NCBI GenBank assembly: GCA_003118195.1
Contig: BEXV01000816.1
Span: 50,251-89,403, forward strand
Direction of reading: 5' to 3'
DNA from: Hemicentrotus pulcherrimus
Lineage: Eukaryota > Echinodermata > Echinoidea > Camarodonta > Strongylocentrotidae
Length of the DNA stretch: 39,153 nt
Shown: positions 1 through 12,200 of the stretch, piece by piece
How the letters are laid out: each line of letters starts with the position of its first letter
Numbering within the stretch: the first letter of the stretch is position 1
The notes under the pieces: generated by a model
What the model was told of the DNA's origin: nothing
Database searches by the model: none
The model's input: only the letters and a program-made list of their open reading frames with translations
Program-made: the position numbers and the translations under genes

Positions 1-200
1 GGGGGGGGGTTGAGACATGAACAAACTACAGAGTTCTTTCATCAGACAGAAAGAAGGGGATTTTTAAAAGAGCACACATCAAAGTTAGCTAAAAACATAC
101 ATTTACGGGGCATGTGGGAATATAATAGTTCTGAACTTCATGTACTGGTAGTAGCGTTTTAGAGGTGGTCATTTTATTTACAATGTAAAAACTACTGCAG

Positions 201-262
201 CTATTAAGTCTACCAGACCCTCAAAGGCTCTGTTCCCTCCTACGAAAAATCTGAAGACCTGA
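201..262 (+). pseudogene. Decayed tandem copy of the 316-489 exon
   Basis: This stretch follows a ctgcag acceptor, as the real exon at 316 does, and reads IKSTRPSKALFPPTKNLKT then TGA. The intact exon starts IKSTRPSKAPCTPTKASKDL. The two match at nucleotide level until a single-base deletion near 250 shifts the frame, which produces the TGA at 260-262. No good donor follows. I read it as a duplicated exon that has lost function. A poison exon or an unrecognised alternative exon remains possible. Confidence 0.7.
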
Positions 263-315
263 TTTAAGTTTTAGTTTATTATATTTTTAGAGATACTTTC
301 ATTTACCCCCTGCAG

Positions 316-489
316 CCATCAAATCCACCAGACCCTCGAAGGCTCCCTGTACTCCTACAAAAGCATCTAAAGACCTGGTCGTTCTGGACAATGAGGATCA
401 TGATATCAGATTGACCAGTAGCACCAGTAAGCATTCCTGGTCTCTGAAAGCCGATTCTGATGATGAACTAGCAGATGCAGCTGTACCAG
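316..489 (+). CDS. Internal exon of giant C2H2 zinc-finger protein (acidic N-terminal part)
   Basis: This 174-base exon is bounded by a ctgcag acceptor and a gtacga donor. It is open in one frame (2 bases, 57 codons, 1 base). The product is Ser/Thr- and Asp-rich with no recognised domain: a KSTRPSKAPCTPTKASK basic stretch, then an acidic tail (DSDDELADAAVP). The split last codon (G plus AT, Asp) joins in phase to the exon at 4865, and that exon joins in phase to the long zinc-finger exon at 6265. At least one more exon and the start codon must lie left of the window. The call rests on splice sites and phase, not on homology. Confidence 0.75.
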
Positions 490-777
490 GTACGAACACC
501 TGAAGTTATACAGGGAATGAAACCCAACAAAGATTAGCAGATAATCTTAATCAAAATTGTCAGCCAATTGAAACAAATTAAAAGTTATTTGCATCTGGTT
601 ACTTTGCAAGAAAAAAAAAAATATTTTCCTTTCTAGCTCTTCCATGAGAGAATCATCTTGATTGAAATACATGTGATGTTGGAGTGTGATCCATCCATTG
701 CATTGAATTGGTGTGGTAATTTGATGAAGGCTAGCTATTGTGCAACCAGAGCCGTCAATGCAAAATGTCAGCCATCT

Positions 778-1149
778 TTAAAGATAAAATTGAGTTCTGG
801 TAAAATAAGGAAATTCATTCTCACAGAATCAAACGAAATTTACACTGAATGTTCAAGATGAGAAATAAATGTCATGTGCCAAACAATTTTGGAAGAAAAT
901 GTATACTGGCTGAGTAATGAGCATAGAAAGATAGCCCCGACACCATTTGTGTAGTCCCACATACATCTTTCTCAGTACAGTGCTTGTTACTTTACCAAGA
1001 CTGGGCCAAATTTATTATGATTTTCATGACTCCAGAACCTTACAGTACACACCAATACTTACATGCTACATGATAAACTTTTTCTGATCCATTCCACACC
1101 TTTTCTTTCATAATGCAATCGCATTACCAGAACTCACCTTTATCTTTAA
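778..1149 (-). mobile_element. MITE family 'A', copy 1 (non-autonomous DNA transposon)
   Basis: The ends are inverted: tttaaagataaaattgag on the left and the complement of ctcacctttatctttaa on the right. The interior is the reverse complement of 16312-16679 and 35167-35558. It has no transposase. The ends TTAAAGAT(A/G)AA plus a GAGTTCTGG subterminal block define the family within this window. The superfamily is not assigned. Confidence 0.75.
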
Positions 1150-2591
1150 TATTACCCCCTGCATCTCAAACAGTTGATTCATTTGAGCAGTTTAATATAA
1201 GTTTTTGTCAACTATTTTTAATGATGGACAGAGCTTTGACTGACCAAGCAACAACATCCAATGTATGCATGCCAAATGTTGCTCAACAAAAGAAACTGTT
1301 TGACTGTTCTAAACAGCTGAACCAATGAATTACCAAAAAGTAGTTTGTCATTAGGAAACCATTGTTATTGCTGGATTACACAAGTGAGTGTCTGCATTGA
1401 TCAAAACAGATCAAGATTAATTGGTCTATCACAACTGTACTCTGACATCACTTTTTTCATCAAAATGGCAACTCCCATGGGAGACTAGTAAGCTAGGAAA
1501 CTGAAAACTTTGAGATAATGTTTTCCTTGCTAAATAATCAATACAAGTAATTTCAAGATTTAAAAAAAAAAATAGTTGACAATTTTGGATAAGATTATCA
1601 GCTAATGTTTGTTGGGTTTCATTTTCCTTTTGACAAGTACCTTGTCACAGACAACAGGTACATGTACTATACATGTAGCCATAGACTCAAAGAAATGGTA
1701 GATTGCAAAAGGCTTCCTACCATTCCTATAATGGGGAAATTCTGCCTCTTACAGACTTCAAACTAATATCATAAATTCAAGATTCTACTCTTTGGTTTTG
1801 AAGATTTCTATGGAAAAAGCATCCAAAATACAACACAACATTGATAATGTTGCTTCCTAATTTTCTGTGGAAGGTTGGCAGGTATGGATTGCACGCTTTT
1901 TGACATGGTTTGTATCCAGAGTAGTACACTGTTTAAGTGTTTTAATACTCAACCAAACTGGGCATTGTTTCAAGAAACAGTCGTAAGAAAAAATTCACCC
2001 AAATTCTATTGAAAACACATGTTAAACTTAATACACACGTTTCATGGGTCTTCAGCGAACATGTACTTACATGTATATAATGGGTTTTTTTTTTAACACT
2101 GCCATGGTGTACATGAGTCTTTGAAGAATTCTCAAAGCATCTCATGCACAGAATCAGGTACAAGCATGAAGGTCTGCTGGGTGGTTATGAGTTAATTACT
2201 TATGTCGTTGCTGACGTTTCTCTGTGCTTTATATTCTTATCCCAGTTTATGTTGTAAATATATAGATGTTAGATGGTTCACAGACTTTAAACTTTGTGAT
2301 TTTCCACACTGCATGCATCCTTCTTCATGTAATATAATGTGATATCAGAAACTTTTATGTGCTGTATTCCTTAACATATTTGTTGCTGTGGAAACAGATG
2401 ACATTAAACATATGTATAAAAGTTTCTGATTTTGCAGTATATGCATATTCAAGAGCTCCTTTGTGTCATATCATTCAGCTTACATTTTTTTTTCTCTCTT
2501 CCATTGGGTGTATATAGTGTTCAGTGCATGCAAACACTCGCTCAATAGAAAGGGAAAATATATACTGTGCACATATGTGTATATACGCTAT

Positions 2592-2817
2592 CACTATGAA
2601 CATGACAGACAAAGAAAGAGGACAAAATATACTGTTCCTCAGGTAGACAAAGGAACATCCCTTCACTGCTATTATGTAAAAATGTGTAAAACAGGTGTCA
2701 CATGCATATTCACCTGTTCTACACATTTTTTACATAATAGCAGTGAAGGGATGTTCCTTTGTCTACCAGAGGAACAGTATATTTTGTCCTCTTTCTTTGT
2801 CCGTCATGTTCATAGTG
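2592..2817. repeat. Long near-perfect inverted repeat (foldback element)
   Basis: Two arms of about 106 bases (2592-2697 and 2711-2817) are reverse complements with very few mismatches. They are separated by a 13-base loop at 2698-2710. The outer ends read cactatgaacatgac and gtcatgttcatagtg. It carries no coding capacity. Transcribed within the intron it would form a long RNA hairpin. Confidence 0.9.
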
Positions 2818-3240
2818 TATAATCATAGTTTGATTAGATTCATATGTAGTCACTTTGATCAATTCACAGTCATTTTATTTATCAGTTGCAAGAAAACACA
2901 GTGCTGCCCATAAACAGCAAATAGACTTTTGCATAAGAATGTAAGAAGCATAGATTATTGGCATGTCTAGTTTCTTCTAACTCGGTGCATAATTTTAGCG
3001 ATCCTTTGTATAACCTGATGGCATGTGATGATGGGGATTTGTGTGTTCGGACGCTTTACAAAAATGAAACTGATTCTTTTGCCTTTGAATTTCACAAAAA
3101 ATATGCATCAAAAAGCACTAACTATGATAAATAATATTACATGTACTTTATGATGCTGTCAATTCTTTAAAAGATTGATGAAATATTGCATGGAAACTAC
3201 TTCAAATTGCCATTTTAAATCAACTGTCCGGACACACATG

Positions 3241-3347
3241 CCCGAATTCACAAATGAAGTTTGGTTGACAAACCAAGGTTTAGGTGCGTCATATGACGCG
3301 TTTCAAACCAAGGTTTGTCCACAAACCTCCTTTGTGAAATTTGGGCC
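3241..3347. repeat. Short foldback MITE with palindromic centre
   Basis: The inverted arms read cccgaattcacaaatgaag and, at the far end, ctcctttgtgaaatttgggc. The inner arms share aaaccaaggttt. The centre is the exact palindrome gcgtcatatgacgc at 3286-3299. It is typical in size and structure of miniature foldback elements in marine invertebrate genomes. Confidence 0.75.
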
Positions 3348-4601
3348 ATGATATCTTGGTATACAATTCCAAGCCCGCACTGCTTGGTAGCATGGTTTTC
3401 TCTTTGCTGGCTGGGTCCTAATGCTGTGTTCTCTCTTCTGTGTTTTTTCTTGGTTCAGACCCTGTGGTGTGCACGGTGTATGAAGATGTACAAGATTGGG
3501 CGGAGGGGTTGATAGGTGAGATATGTCAGAAAGCATGTGATACTCTCATTAACCCATTGAATACTAAACCAACAATTTTTTGTAAAGGATAGATGGCAAT
3601 CAAAGAAATGCCCCTGGAAGATTTTGGTGGAAGGGTTCGTAGATGAGGCATATTTGAATGCATGCATCTTCCAATTATTGTCTTGAATACCAAACTTGTA
3701 ATTATATATATGGGTTGGCAGCAATGGAGGAAATGCCTCTGAAGATACTTGAAAGGAGTTATGTAAAATGTGGAATGAGTAACTGTTTCTGAATAGCTGT
3801 TAGACATTCTAGGGAATATCCAGGATGCATTTGATGCTCTGAATTTTGTTAACATGCCAAACAAATCATTTCATCTTAATTCCTGTGGTTTTGCAACCAA
3901 CAAAACCACATCTCCATATTAAAGCTCCTCCCCTCACCCCCTAAAGAAAAACTTGTGGTTACTGAGACATTTTGATAGGTTACAGAAAGCTATGTATTAC
4001 AATAATTTGTCACTTCAAGTCATATCACCAGAGCACAAAATATAATTTGGAATCATATCTGTGTTATGTTAGCATGATTTCTTGTGTACTTTGTGATGCA
4101 TCATATATGCTGTATAATTAACATAGCTGTTACCATTGCTTGCTTTATTATATGCAATATGTTATGCTCATTGGCATGCACATTCATCTTAGACTCTAAT
4201 GTAACTGAAGATTGTTTAATATGAAGTATCACAACTTTGTTCAGACAAAACCTGATGTGTTAGAACTTGACAATATTTGTAGTGTACTGGACACCACATA
4301 CCTAGGACATAAATGCCCGCACTATATTTTAACCATTGATGTAGCATCGTAGATGAAGCACAACTCTTGCATTTCACTATTTCATGCATGCACTGCAATT
4401 TACCAAGTAATGTAACAAATCTTCTGAGTGAGAAAATGAACTTACATGTACCTACATGTAGGAGATATATGTTCCAGAAAAGGAAACCCTAGATCTGCTG
4501 GAGAACATTGCATAAATTTGTCCTTTGTTTCTTCATGTTAAGGTGCTTTATGTTAGATTTAAAAGGGCAAAGTTGAATTAGCCTACATATATGCCTTTCT
4601 A

Positions 4602-4640
4602 AGGTGTCGTGGTCGAGTGGATGCGTCGCCGAACGGTGAA
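4602..4640 (+). repeat. tRNA-like SINE head, partial
   Basis: The sequence aggtgtcgtggtcgagtgga resembles a Pol III A-box region. It shares its first dozen bases with the tRNA-like heads at 34021-34095 and in the 37094-37985 array. No clear B box follows, so it is a truncated copy. Confidence 0.45.
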
Positions 4641-4864
4641 AACTATACCAGACTCAATTAAATAAGTACCAGCCTACACCAATAAAGTGACCTTTCAATA
4701 AATCAGTCCATCAATATTGCTTTGAATTTACAAGAATGTATATCCTTGTGTTTTGGTACAGGTACAGTCATTTCATCACATCACCGACTACTATGGTTGA
4801 TAAAAGTTCAACCATGAACATTTCTTTAACATAAAAGGATACATCATTTGTGTTTATCTTCCAG

Positions 4865-4942
4865 ATCTTTATGATGATGGTAAAGATGTTGATGAGATGA
4901 AAGAAGGCAGAGATAAGCTGTCACCAAAACAGGATGAAAATG
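4865..4942 (+). CDS. Internal exon of giant C2H2 zinc-finger protein
   Basis: This 78-base exon sits between an atcttccag acceptor and a gtgagg donor, with the same phase at both ends (2 bases, 25 codons, 1 base). It reads LYDDGKDVDEMKEGRDKLSP and continues KQDEN, an acidic, lysine-rich and probably disordered segment. The split codons give Asp with the previous exon and Glu (G plus AA) with the exon at 6265, so the frame runs straight into the first zinc finger. Its last nine bases recur at 5475-5483 after the N, as part of the duplicated block. Confidence 0.8.
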
Positions 4943-5210
4943 GTGAGGAGAAAGATGTGTTCTGTGTGTTTTTGCCTTTTCTGCAAAGTACAGCAAATAC
5001 AAAATCAAGACACACGATATTATGGCATTTCTTATTCAGCATTTGAGTGGATGATATAGATGATGTACACAGATGATGTGGGGGACCCAACACTTGCAAG
5101 ACTTGGAGACATTCCTTCCATGTTTGATGCATTTCCCCAAATGTATTGTACACAATGCAGATTTGTTACTCAGCAGATATATGAATAGTTAATTAGCGAT
5201 AATTATTTTT
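4934..5210. repeat. First copy of a 277-base direct duplication
   Basis: This block matches 5475-5752 apart from scattered substitutions and a 2-base indel (gtggatgat versus gtggatcggat). It includes the last nine bases of the exon and the donor. See the copy at 5475 for interpretation. Confidence 0.9.
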
Positions 5211-5473
5211 ATGCCTCCGCCACCGAAGGTGGTGCCGGAGGCATCATGTTTTCGGGTTGTCCGTCCGTACGTCTGTACGTCCGTCCCGTTTGACTGTTAT
5301 CACAATATCTCAAAAACCATTTAAGATTTAAACTTAAGACTCGGGAATAGTATATCACCATAGGAAGACGATCTGATTAGATTTTGGAGTACGTAGGTCA
5401 AAGGTCACAGGTCACAGAGGTCAACTTATGAAATTCCTTGTATTGAGTTTGTTAGCGTGATATCTCAAGAACC
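5210..5473. mobile_element. Hairpin-led interspersed repeat, cut by an assembly gap
   Basis: The segment begins with a strong hairpin: atgcctccgccacc pairs with ggtggtgccggaggcat across a gaa loop (5211-5244). A gtccgtccgtacgtc tract and ordinary AT-rich sequence follow, ending at the N. I recognise this kind of GCCTCCG hairpin start as common in marine invertebrate DNA but cannot name the family. The element is truncated on its right by the gap. Confidence 0.55.
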
Positions 5474-5474
5474 N
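5474..5474. other. Single ambiguous base (N), probable assembly join
   Basis: The only N in the window separates the truncated interspersed repeat from a second copy of sequence already present 540 bases upstream. A one-base N at such a junction is better explained as a collapsed gap than as a sequencing ambiguity. Confidence 0.75.
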
Positions 5475-5752
5475 ATGAAAATGGTGAGGAGAAAGATGTG
5501 TTCTGTGTGTTTTTGCCTTTTCTGCAAAGTACAGCAAATACAAAATCAAGACACACGATATTATGGCATTTCTTATTCAGCATTTGAGTGGATCGGATAT
5601 AGATGATGTACACAGATGATGTGGGGGACCCAACACTTGCAAGACTTGGAGACATTCCTTCCATGTTTGATGCATTTCCCCAAATGTGTTGTACACAATG
5701 CAGATTTGTTACTCTGCAGATATATGAATAGTTGATTAGCGATAATTATTTT
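5475..5752. repeat. Second copy of the 277-base direct duplication
   Basis: The copy starts abruptly after the N, inside exon sequence (atgaaaatg then the gtgagg donor), and runs to gataattatttt. There the first copy passes into the interspersed repeat and this one passes into normal intron. The few-percent divergence and the element present after only one copy fit two alleles placed in series. A real tandem duplication is possible but less likely. Confidence 0.8.
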
Positions 5753-6264
5753 AAAAAATGCATTTGGGATTTAGATATAACATTTCCCAATCTTTTCAGG
5801 GTTAAGGCTCCTTTGTGTGGGATTCAATTACCCTTTAGATTTACCTTACACTGAGCTGAAACAAAGTTTGCTCCTGTATGCTTAAAGATTAAAATCCATG
5901 CATATTTACTACACAGAGCACTTATAAACTGGATGAATGTTATCTTCTCACTTAATTTGTGAGTGGTCCTTCACCCATAAAGAAAATTATCAGAGCAGCT
6001 CATCTTGTGTTAAGATATCTCTTGAAAACTAATGGATTCATGTAACTCTAGGAAAGTGTCAAGTTTCAAGATGCAAACTTATCCTGTTGAAATCTTACAA
6101 CTACCATTGAAAACGCAGGTATAAAAAGAACTACTATTACCAAACATTCTATGTTTGTATTCAAAAGTATTCAAAGTAGCATCCTCATTACACAAAATTG
6201 TATCACATTTTATCTGTAATTAACCATTTTTTCCCTTTGTTTCCCTTTCCCCCAAATAATTCAG

Positions 6265-9200
6265 AACTTGACTGGCATCTCTGCCATGAATGTGGACAGC
6301 TCTTTGATGAGGAGGAATATCTGGAGATCCATGTTGCTGCTAGACACAGCAATGGAGGTAAAGGGGTCACAGGTAAACAGACGACGCCCTCCACCGAAGC
6401 TACTGCCGATGGTAAGGCTTCCTCAAACACTGAAGACACCATGACAAAGAGGGTTAGCAATGCAGAAGGGAAGAAGACAACTGTTCTCTTGGGGATAAAG
6501 AAAAGCGTGAAGCCAGCAACGGGACTGACTGCAAAAGAGCGCAGCAGTGATGTTGGTGCCAGGAGTGATAACATATTTGACAAGTTTGGACCAATCCTTG
6601 GAAAAAGGACAACCTCTAAGGCTGCAGAACGACCTGTTATTGCGAAAGCTGATGTGGTAGAGATAACCAGTTTAGAGGATGCCGATGAGGCCAAAGCAAA
6701 GGATGGACCAGTGCAAGTAGACAGTGAAAGGAAACAAGGGTCTGTCGACAAGGATGCAGATCATTCAGTGCATTCTTCAAAAGATGAAGTGGAGTCCTCA
6801 GATCAAATCATGGACAAAGCTGACCAGATAACTATTAATGGACATGACGACCCAACTACAAATGCAGGTCTACATGCAATGGCAGATGAGACTTTAGGCC
6901 AGCTGTCTGATGTTAATGTAGTAGGAGATGACCAATGTGACCCAATTTCTACTGTGGGAGATTTTATCCAGGTAGACGACACTGCATATGCTGACCAAGC
7001 ACAAGTTGGTTCTCATTATGCCCTGGACGGCGATTTCAACCCTGCTGCCAATGTAAACATGGAGAAAGAGATAGTGGAGGTCATACCTGGTGACGAGGAT
7101 CAAGGTGAAAGTACAGTCAACTCCTTGGCCAGCAGGAAAATTGAAGATGGAATGTCCCAACAGGTATGGAGGCAAAATATCTGCAGCATCTGCAAAAAGG
7201 CGTGTCACAACAGGCAGGCTCTTGAAGAACACCAGAAGACACATACATTGTTTCAGTGTGTAACATGCTTTGTGTCATTCATTAATGAGGATAGTCTTAG
7301 GCAGCATGAGGTTGATCATAAAGAAAGGCCATTCTTCTGTGGTACTTGTGGAAAGACATACAAAAGTCAGTCCAGCTTAAAAGAACATGAATACAGCCAT
7401 ACCGGGCATCGGCCGTTTGTGTGTCCATACTGTCCAAAGGGCTTCATGCGCAATAAGAAACTGAAAGTCCACATCAAGAGAAATCAAAAGAAATTGATCC
7501 GTGCCGCTCAGAAGCCTCATCCCCCTCCTTTGGTTCTGTCACAGAACAACCAGTTTGAGAATTCTTCTTCTGTGTCTGATGTGGGCAATTACATCTGCAA
7601 GTTCTGTAGCTTTGAGTTCTTTGATAGAGATGAGCTCAGAGAGCATGAAGGAAACTGTGGTAAGGCACATGCTACAATGACAAGTAGTGACCAAAGGGAG
7701 GGCGAGTTTAAATGTGAAACCTGCAACCGGAGTTATCCTTCCAAAAAGATGCTAGAACGCCACTCTAAAGTTCATCAAATCTGGGGGACTGCATCAAGCA
7801 TATCAGCCAGCTCTGCTGCTTCTTCTCTTCGGGATAGTGATAGCATTGACGACATCTCTGTAGAGGCTGGGACATTCCCTGATGAGGTTAGGCCTCCTCG
7901 ACCCTTCAAATGCCAACTCTGTGAGTCCACATTCCTTGAGGAATCTCACTTGCAAATTCATGTAGAGATTCATAGCATGGATGGACCTTGGGCCTGTGTG
8001 GTCTGTAAAAGGAAGCTTAAGCAGAGAGCACATCTCTTGGAGCACATATATGTTCACTGGGGATACAAACCATATGTTTGCCTGTATTGTCCCATGGACT
8101 TTAAGAGAGCCTATGAGGCAGAGAGACATATGATATCACACAAACAACAGCAGAGGGAAACGGTAAAGCATGGACGGATAGGAGCAATAAGCAACAATGG
8201 TGGTGTTAACAATGCTGGCGAAGTTGATGAATCCACAGCGTCCATTCTTGAAGATTTGTTAACAAAGCCGCAAACTCGTAATGAGTCACTTGTCTCAACA
8301 GTACATAACCCAAGTGATGACTTCGCAAGTGATGACTTCGCAGGTGAGGACCTAGGTGAAGTGTTGGGTGACTCGTCCCTAGCCCCACAGCCTGTTATTC
8401 CTCTGAGATGTCCTGATGATGGCAAAAACAGACCTTTTGCTTGTGAATTATGTGACAGAGCATTTACTGCCAAGTCTTCACTGAGGGAACATCTCTTCTT
8501 GCACTTCGGGAAGCCATATCCCTGTGACTTTTGTGAAAGACAGTTTACAAGGAAAGCCTACCTGATCAGCCATATGAAAGAAGTGCACCCCGAGGCAGAT
8601 ACCTCTGCTATTGAGGACAGTGTTCTAGATGCAAAATATGAAGAGATTATCAACAAGGCTCTTGAAAGGAATCAGTCCATGGACCAGAAGAAAATCTCTC
8701 AGCCTGATATGATTATTGAACCAATCTCAGACAGGCCATATGTCTGCAAAGTTTGTGGTAAAAGTTTCGAGTTCTCTGCCACTCTGAAGAAGCACATGCA
8801 AGCCCATGTCAAGCTGAAACCGCTCCTCTGTGACTTTTGTGAGCGGAGGTTTGTAAGACAGAGCTATCTAGATGACCATATCAAAACTCAACATCCACCA
8901 GGATTGAGATCGAAAGACCCAAACAAGCCCTTCAAATGTGAGATCTGTGACCTTACCTTTTCCAAGCGATCTTATCTCAAGGATCATCGCTACAGGCACA
9001 AGCTCAAGAAGCCATTCCCCTGCAGTTTTTGCACCAAGAGCTTCCGTCGAAGATGTCTCCTGCTAATGCATAACTCTCGCCATCATCCTAATGAGCATCG
9101 ACAGATGGTACCTAACCAACCAAAAGCAGCATCTGCTTCACATTCACCAGGATACGCACCAAACACTCTGAAGATCAAGCTGCCTTTCCAAAAACAGAAA

Positions 9201-12200
9201 TCTGCAGATTCTCTTCATTCGAACCTAAAAAGAGACCCTCTAATGTGCCATGAGTGTGGTACCACTTTCTCATCTGTTGCCAATGTCAGGAGACACTTGC
9301 GTATCCACAGCGGTGAGCGTCCATTAACCTGTAAATTTTGCTCTTGGTCGTTCAACCGCAAGGAGGTGTGGAAAGGCCACATGAAGAAGAAACATGCAGA
9401 AGAACTGCGGGCAGCGAAAAACAGAGCAAACCCAAACCTTGGCAGAATCAAGACGGAAGGCTTCAACTGTGACAAGTGTGGAGGAACATTCAAGAGTTCA
9501 TATGCTTTGTCTGTACACTTGAAACAGCACAGCCAGGGATCTAGTTCTCGTCCATTTAAGTGTTCATTATGTGATCTAGCCTTCATTCGACAGTCTGATC
9601 GAACCAAGCATTTGAAGTTTGTCCATGGGCTTGACCAAGCCGATATCGATGCCAGTGCATTGGGCAAAAAAGAAATCAAAATGGAACCTAATACGACACC
9701 ACTCCCTAGCGCACCACAGACTGTGACACTTCCTAATGAACTGCATGTGTGCCACAGATGTGGGGCACGTTTTGATTCATTCTGGGGTCTGGAGAGCCAT
9801 TCGAGAGTTCACGAAAAGCACTCAAGATTCCCCCGTCCATATAAATGCGTTGAATGTTTGGCTGCATTCAAAGGACTTTCCAACCACACACGCCATATGA
9901 GGGTTCATACTCCAGAATACATCGCGGAGACAAAGATGCTCCTGAATGAAATGCCTGGCAGGAAGTCGAGAGTTCAAACATCCACAACTTCTCCACCGAA
10001 TCTCACTGTGGAACCGACAGATAAAGGACCATTTCTAAGTGGGAAAGAAGCAAGGCGTCATGTGTGTCCCAAGTGTGGTACTAGCTACAAGTATGCAAGG
10101 AACCTGAAAAAACACATCCCTCGCCATATCAAGTCCAGAGATCGCCCCTTCCAGTGTAAAGTCTGTGGGATTTATGCAAAGACCAAAACTAGCATCGCCA
10201 AGCATAGTCAGATTCACAGTCCGCAAGCAGCTACATCTACCCCCACTAGTACAGTTTCCTACGACTGTGTAAAGTGTGGGAATTCTTTCACTACCAAGCA
10301 AGAGCTGCTCAAACATCTGGCATCTCATACCCAGTCCATATCTTTTAAGTCAATGTTCAGATGTAAGTACTGCAGTGCCGGTTTTAGGCACAGGGGATCC
10401 CTTACAATACACGAACGCTCCCATTCCAAGTTGAACTTTGGTTTTATGCGGGGGACGGGCCATGCTGTGAATGCAACAGAGGTTTTCCGGAATGGTGATA
10501 AGCAGGTGTTTGTTATAAAAGGCTTGCAGTGCCCGGTGTGTGAGAAAACATTAACAAGACGTTCCGGTGTCAGCAATCACAAGAAAGTTCACCCAGACGT
10601 AGAGTTTGTATGGGAGGAAGAGCTCATGGGTTCTGTAGATATGACATCAGATAGGCCTTATCAGTGTCGCATCTGCCTCATGAGATTCATGAGGAGATCA
10701 GGACTGTCTAATCACATGCACTCTCACCGTATCAAAGTGGGTAAAAGCAACCCCTCGCCCTCAAAGACCTATACTAAAACAGAAAGCGACGGTTTCCTTC
10801 TGAGTACAGATAATGAAGGGACAATACCAAATGCAGAGGAAAGACCCTTCTCTTGTGAGCAGTGTTTGTGCACTTTCAAAACCAAAGGTTCACTGACGAC
10901 ACATACCAAAGTGCATAGCCATGATAGACAGGATGAGCGGAATCATGTCTGTGACATCTGTCAGTGCAGGTTTATTAGTTCTACAAACTTGAAGAAGCAT
11001 CAAAAAGTCCATACGGGTCAGCCAGGGACTCCAGTGCGGACCGACCCTGTTACAATGTATTCTCAACTAGAAAATGCAGAAAGTATAGATATCAAGACCA
11101 AGAGGCCCTTACGATGTAGATTGTGTGGTGATACATTCAAAGCCAAGCATCTTCTAGATGACCATATTCAGGTTCATAGTGTTTCACCAAGACAGTCTGC
11201 AGTTAGACAAAAGGAACAAAGTGGATTGGCTGAACACTTAACTGAAAATAGTGGGGAAGCCTTAGTAAGAATGTCAGATAGACCCTTCCCATGCCCAATT
11301 TGCGGTGACAGGTTCCGACTGAGGACTACCAAATACAAGCACATCCGTCTCCACAAACAGAGTGCAGGCAAACCCTTCAAGTGTGTTGAATGTGGCCTTG
11401 GGTTCTATTCTGTTGGCAACATGACTAAGCATTTAAGACGAGCCCATCGCAGATTTTCAAACAATGTGGGAGAAGAACCTGTCGCAGAGATATTGAATAG
11501 CCTGAAGGTTACCCCTGAGCCAGTATCCCCTTCAGTCAGGTCTCCAATCAGGTCTCCATGCAGACCCTCCAAGATGAGACCATTCGCCTGCAAGTATTGT
11601 GGAGATACATTCACCATGAGATGCAACATGAACAGGCATCGGAAACGACATGAAACCGGAGACAACTTGCCATTCCGTTGTTCACACTGTGGGTTTGGAT
11701 TCAAGAGCACTAAAGAACGGACAAAGCATATAATGCGTGTTCACAATGAAGATCCCAAAGACAATGTGACGCCTGATTTCAGGAAACCGATACGCACAGG
11801 ACTGAAAACCTACAAGTGTCCCATCTGTGAGGATAACTTCAGTGATTCTTCAGGAATCTACAAACACTTGCGTGTTCATGCGAAGAGTGCAAACAAACCT
11901 TACAAATGTAACGTTTGCAAGATTGGCTACAACACAATGGTTGGTCTGTCTAGACATCGTGGTCGAGTTAAACACTTTGGCAGTGCTCCTGGCAGCGAAG
12001 GTTTAGCAAGTACATCCAAACTGCCACCAAGAGACATTAAACCAGATCTAATTTCCCTGAAGGCTAGCTTAGGAAAGAATATGCATAAATGCCACTACTG
12101 TCCTGCTACCTACAAGGATCGATCCTCTGTCTGGAGACATGAGAGAGTTCACAAGCTGGGTGTATCTAATACAAGACCATTTTCATGTAAGACCTGTGGA

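Larger units (their letters stand above)
490..4864 (+). other. Intron of giant zinc-finger gene, repeat-filled
   Basis: The intron runs from gtacga to the atcttccag acceptor. I see no further exon with matching phase and splice sites. It holds one MITE-family copy (778-1149), a long perfect-type foldback (2592-2817), a smaller foldback (3241-3347) and a tRNA-like SINE head (4602-4640). Short open frames inside it, such as those around 2463-2913, are created by the foldback arms and do not look coding. Confidence 0.7.

Noticed and set aside
2463..2913. Overlapping open frames on both strands around the hairpin
   Set aside because: The same peptide appears on both strands because the arms are inverted copies. 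The frames are a by-product of the foldback.
6198..6264. ATG at 6198 as the start of the giant zinc-finger protein
   Set aside because: The 22 residues it would add are hydrophobic and Pro/Phe-rich, encoded by a typical pyrimidine-rich intron end. A taattcag acceptor at 6264 and two upstream exons in matching phase show translation enters at 6265.
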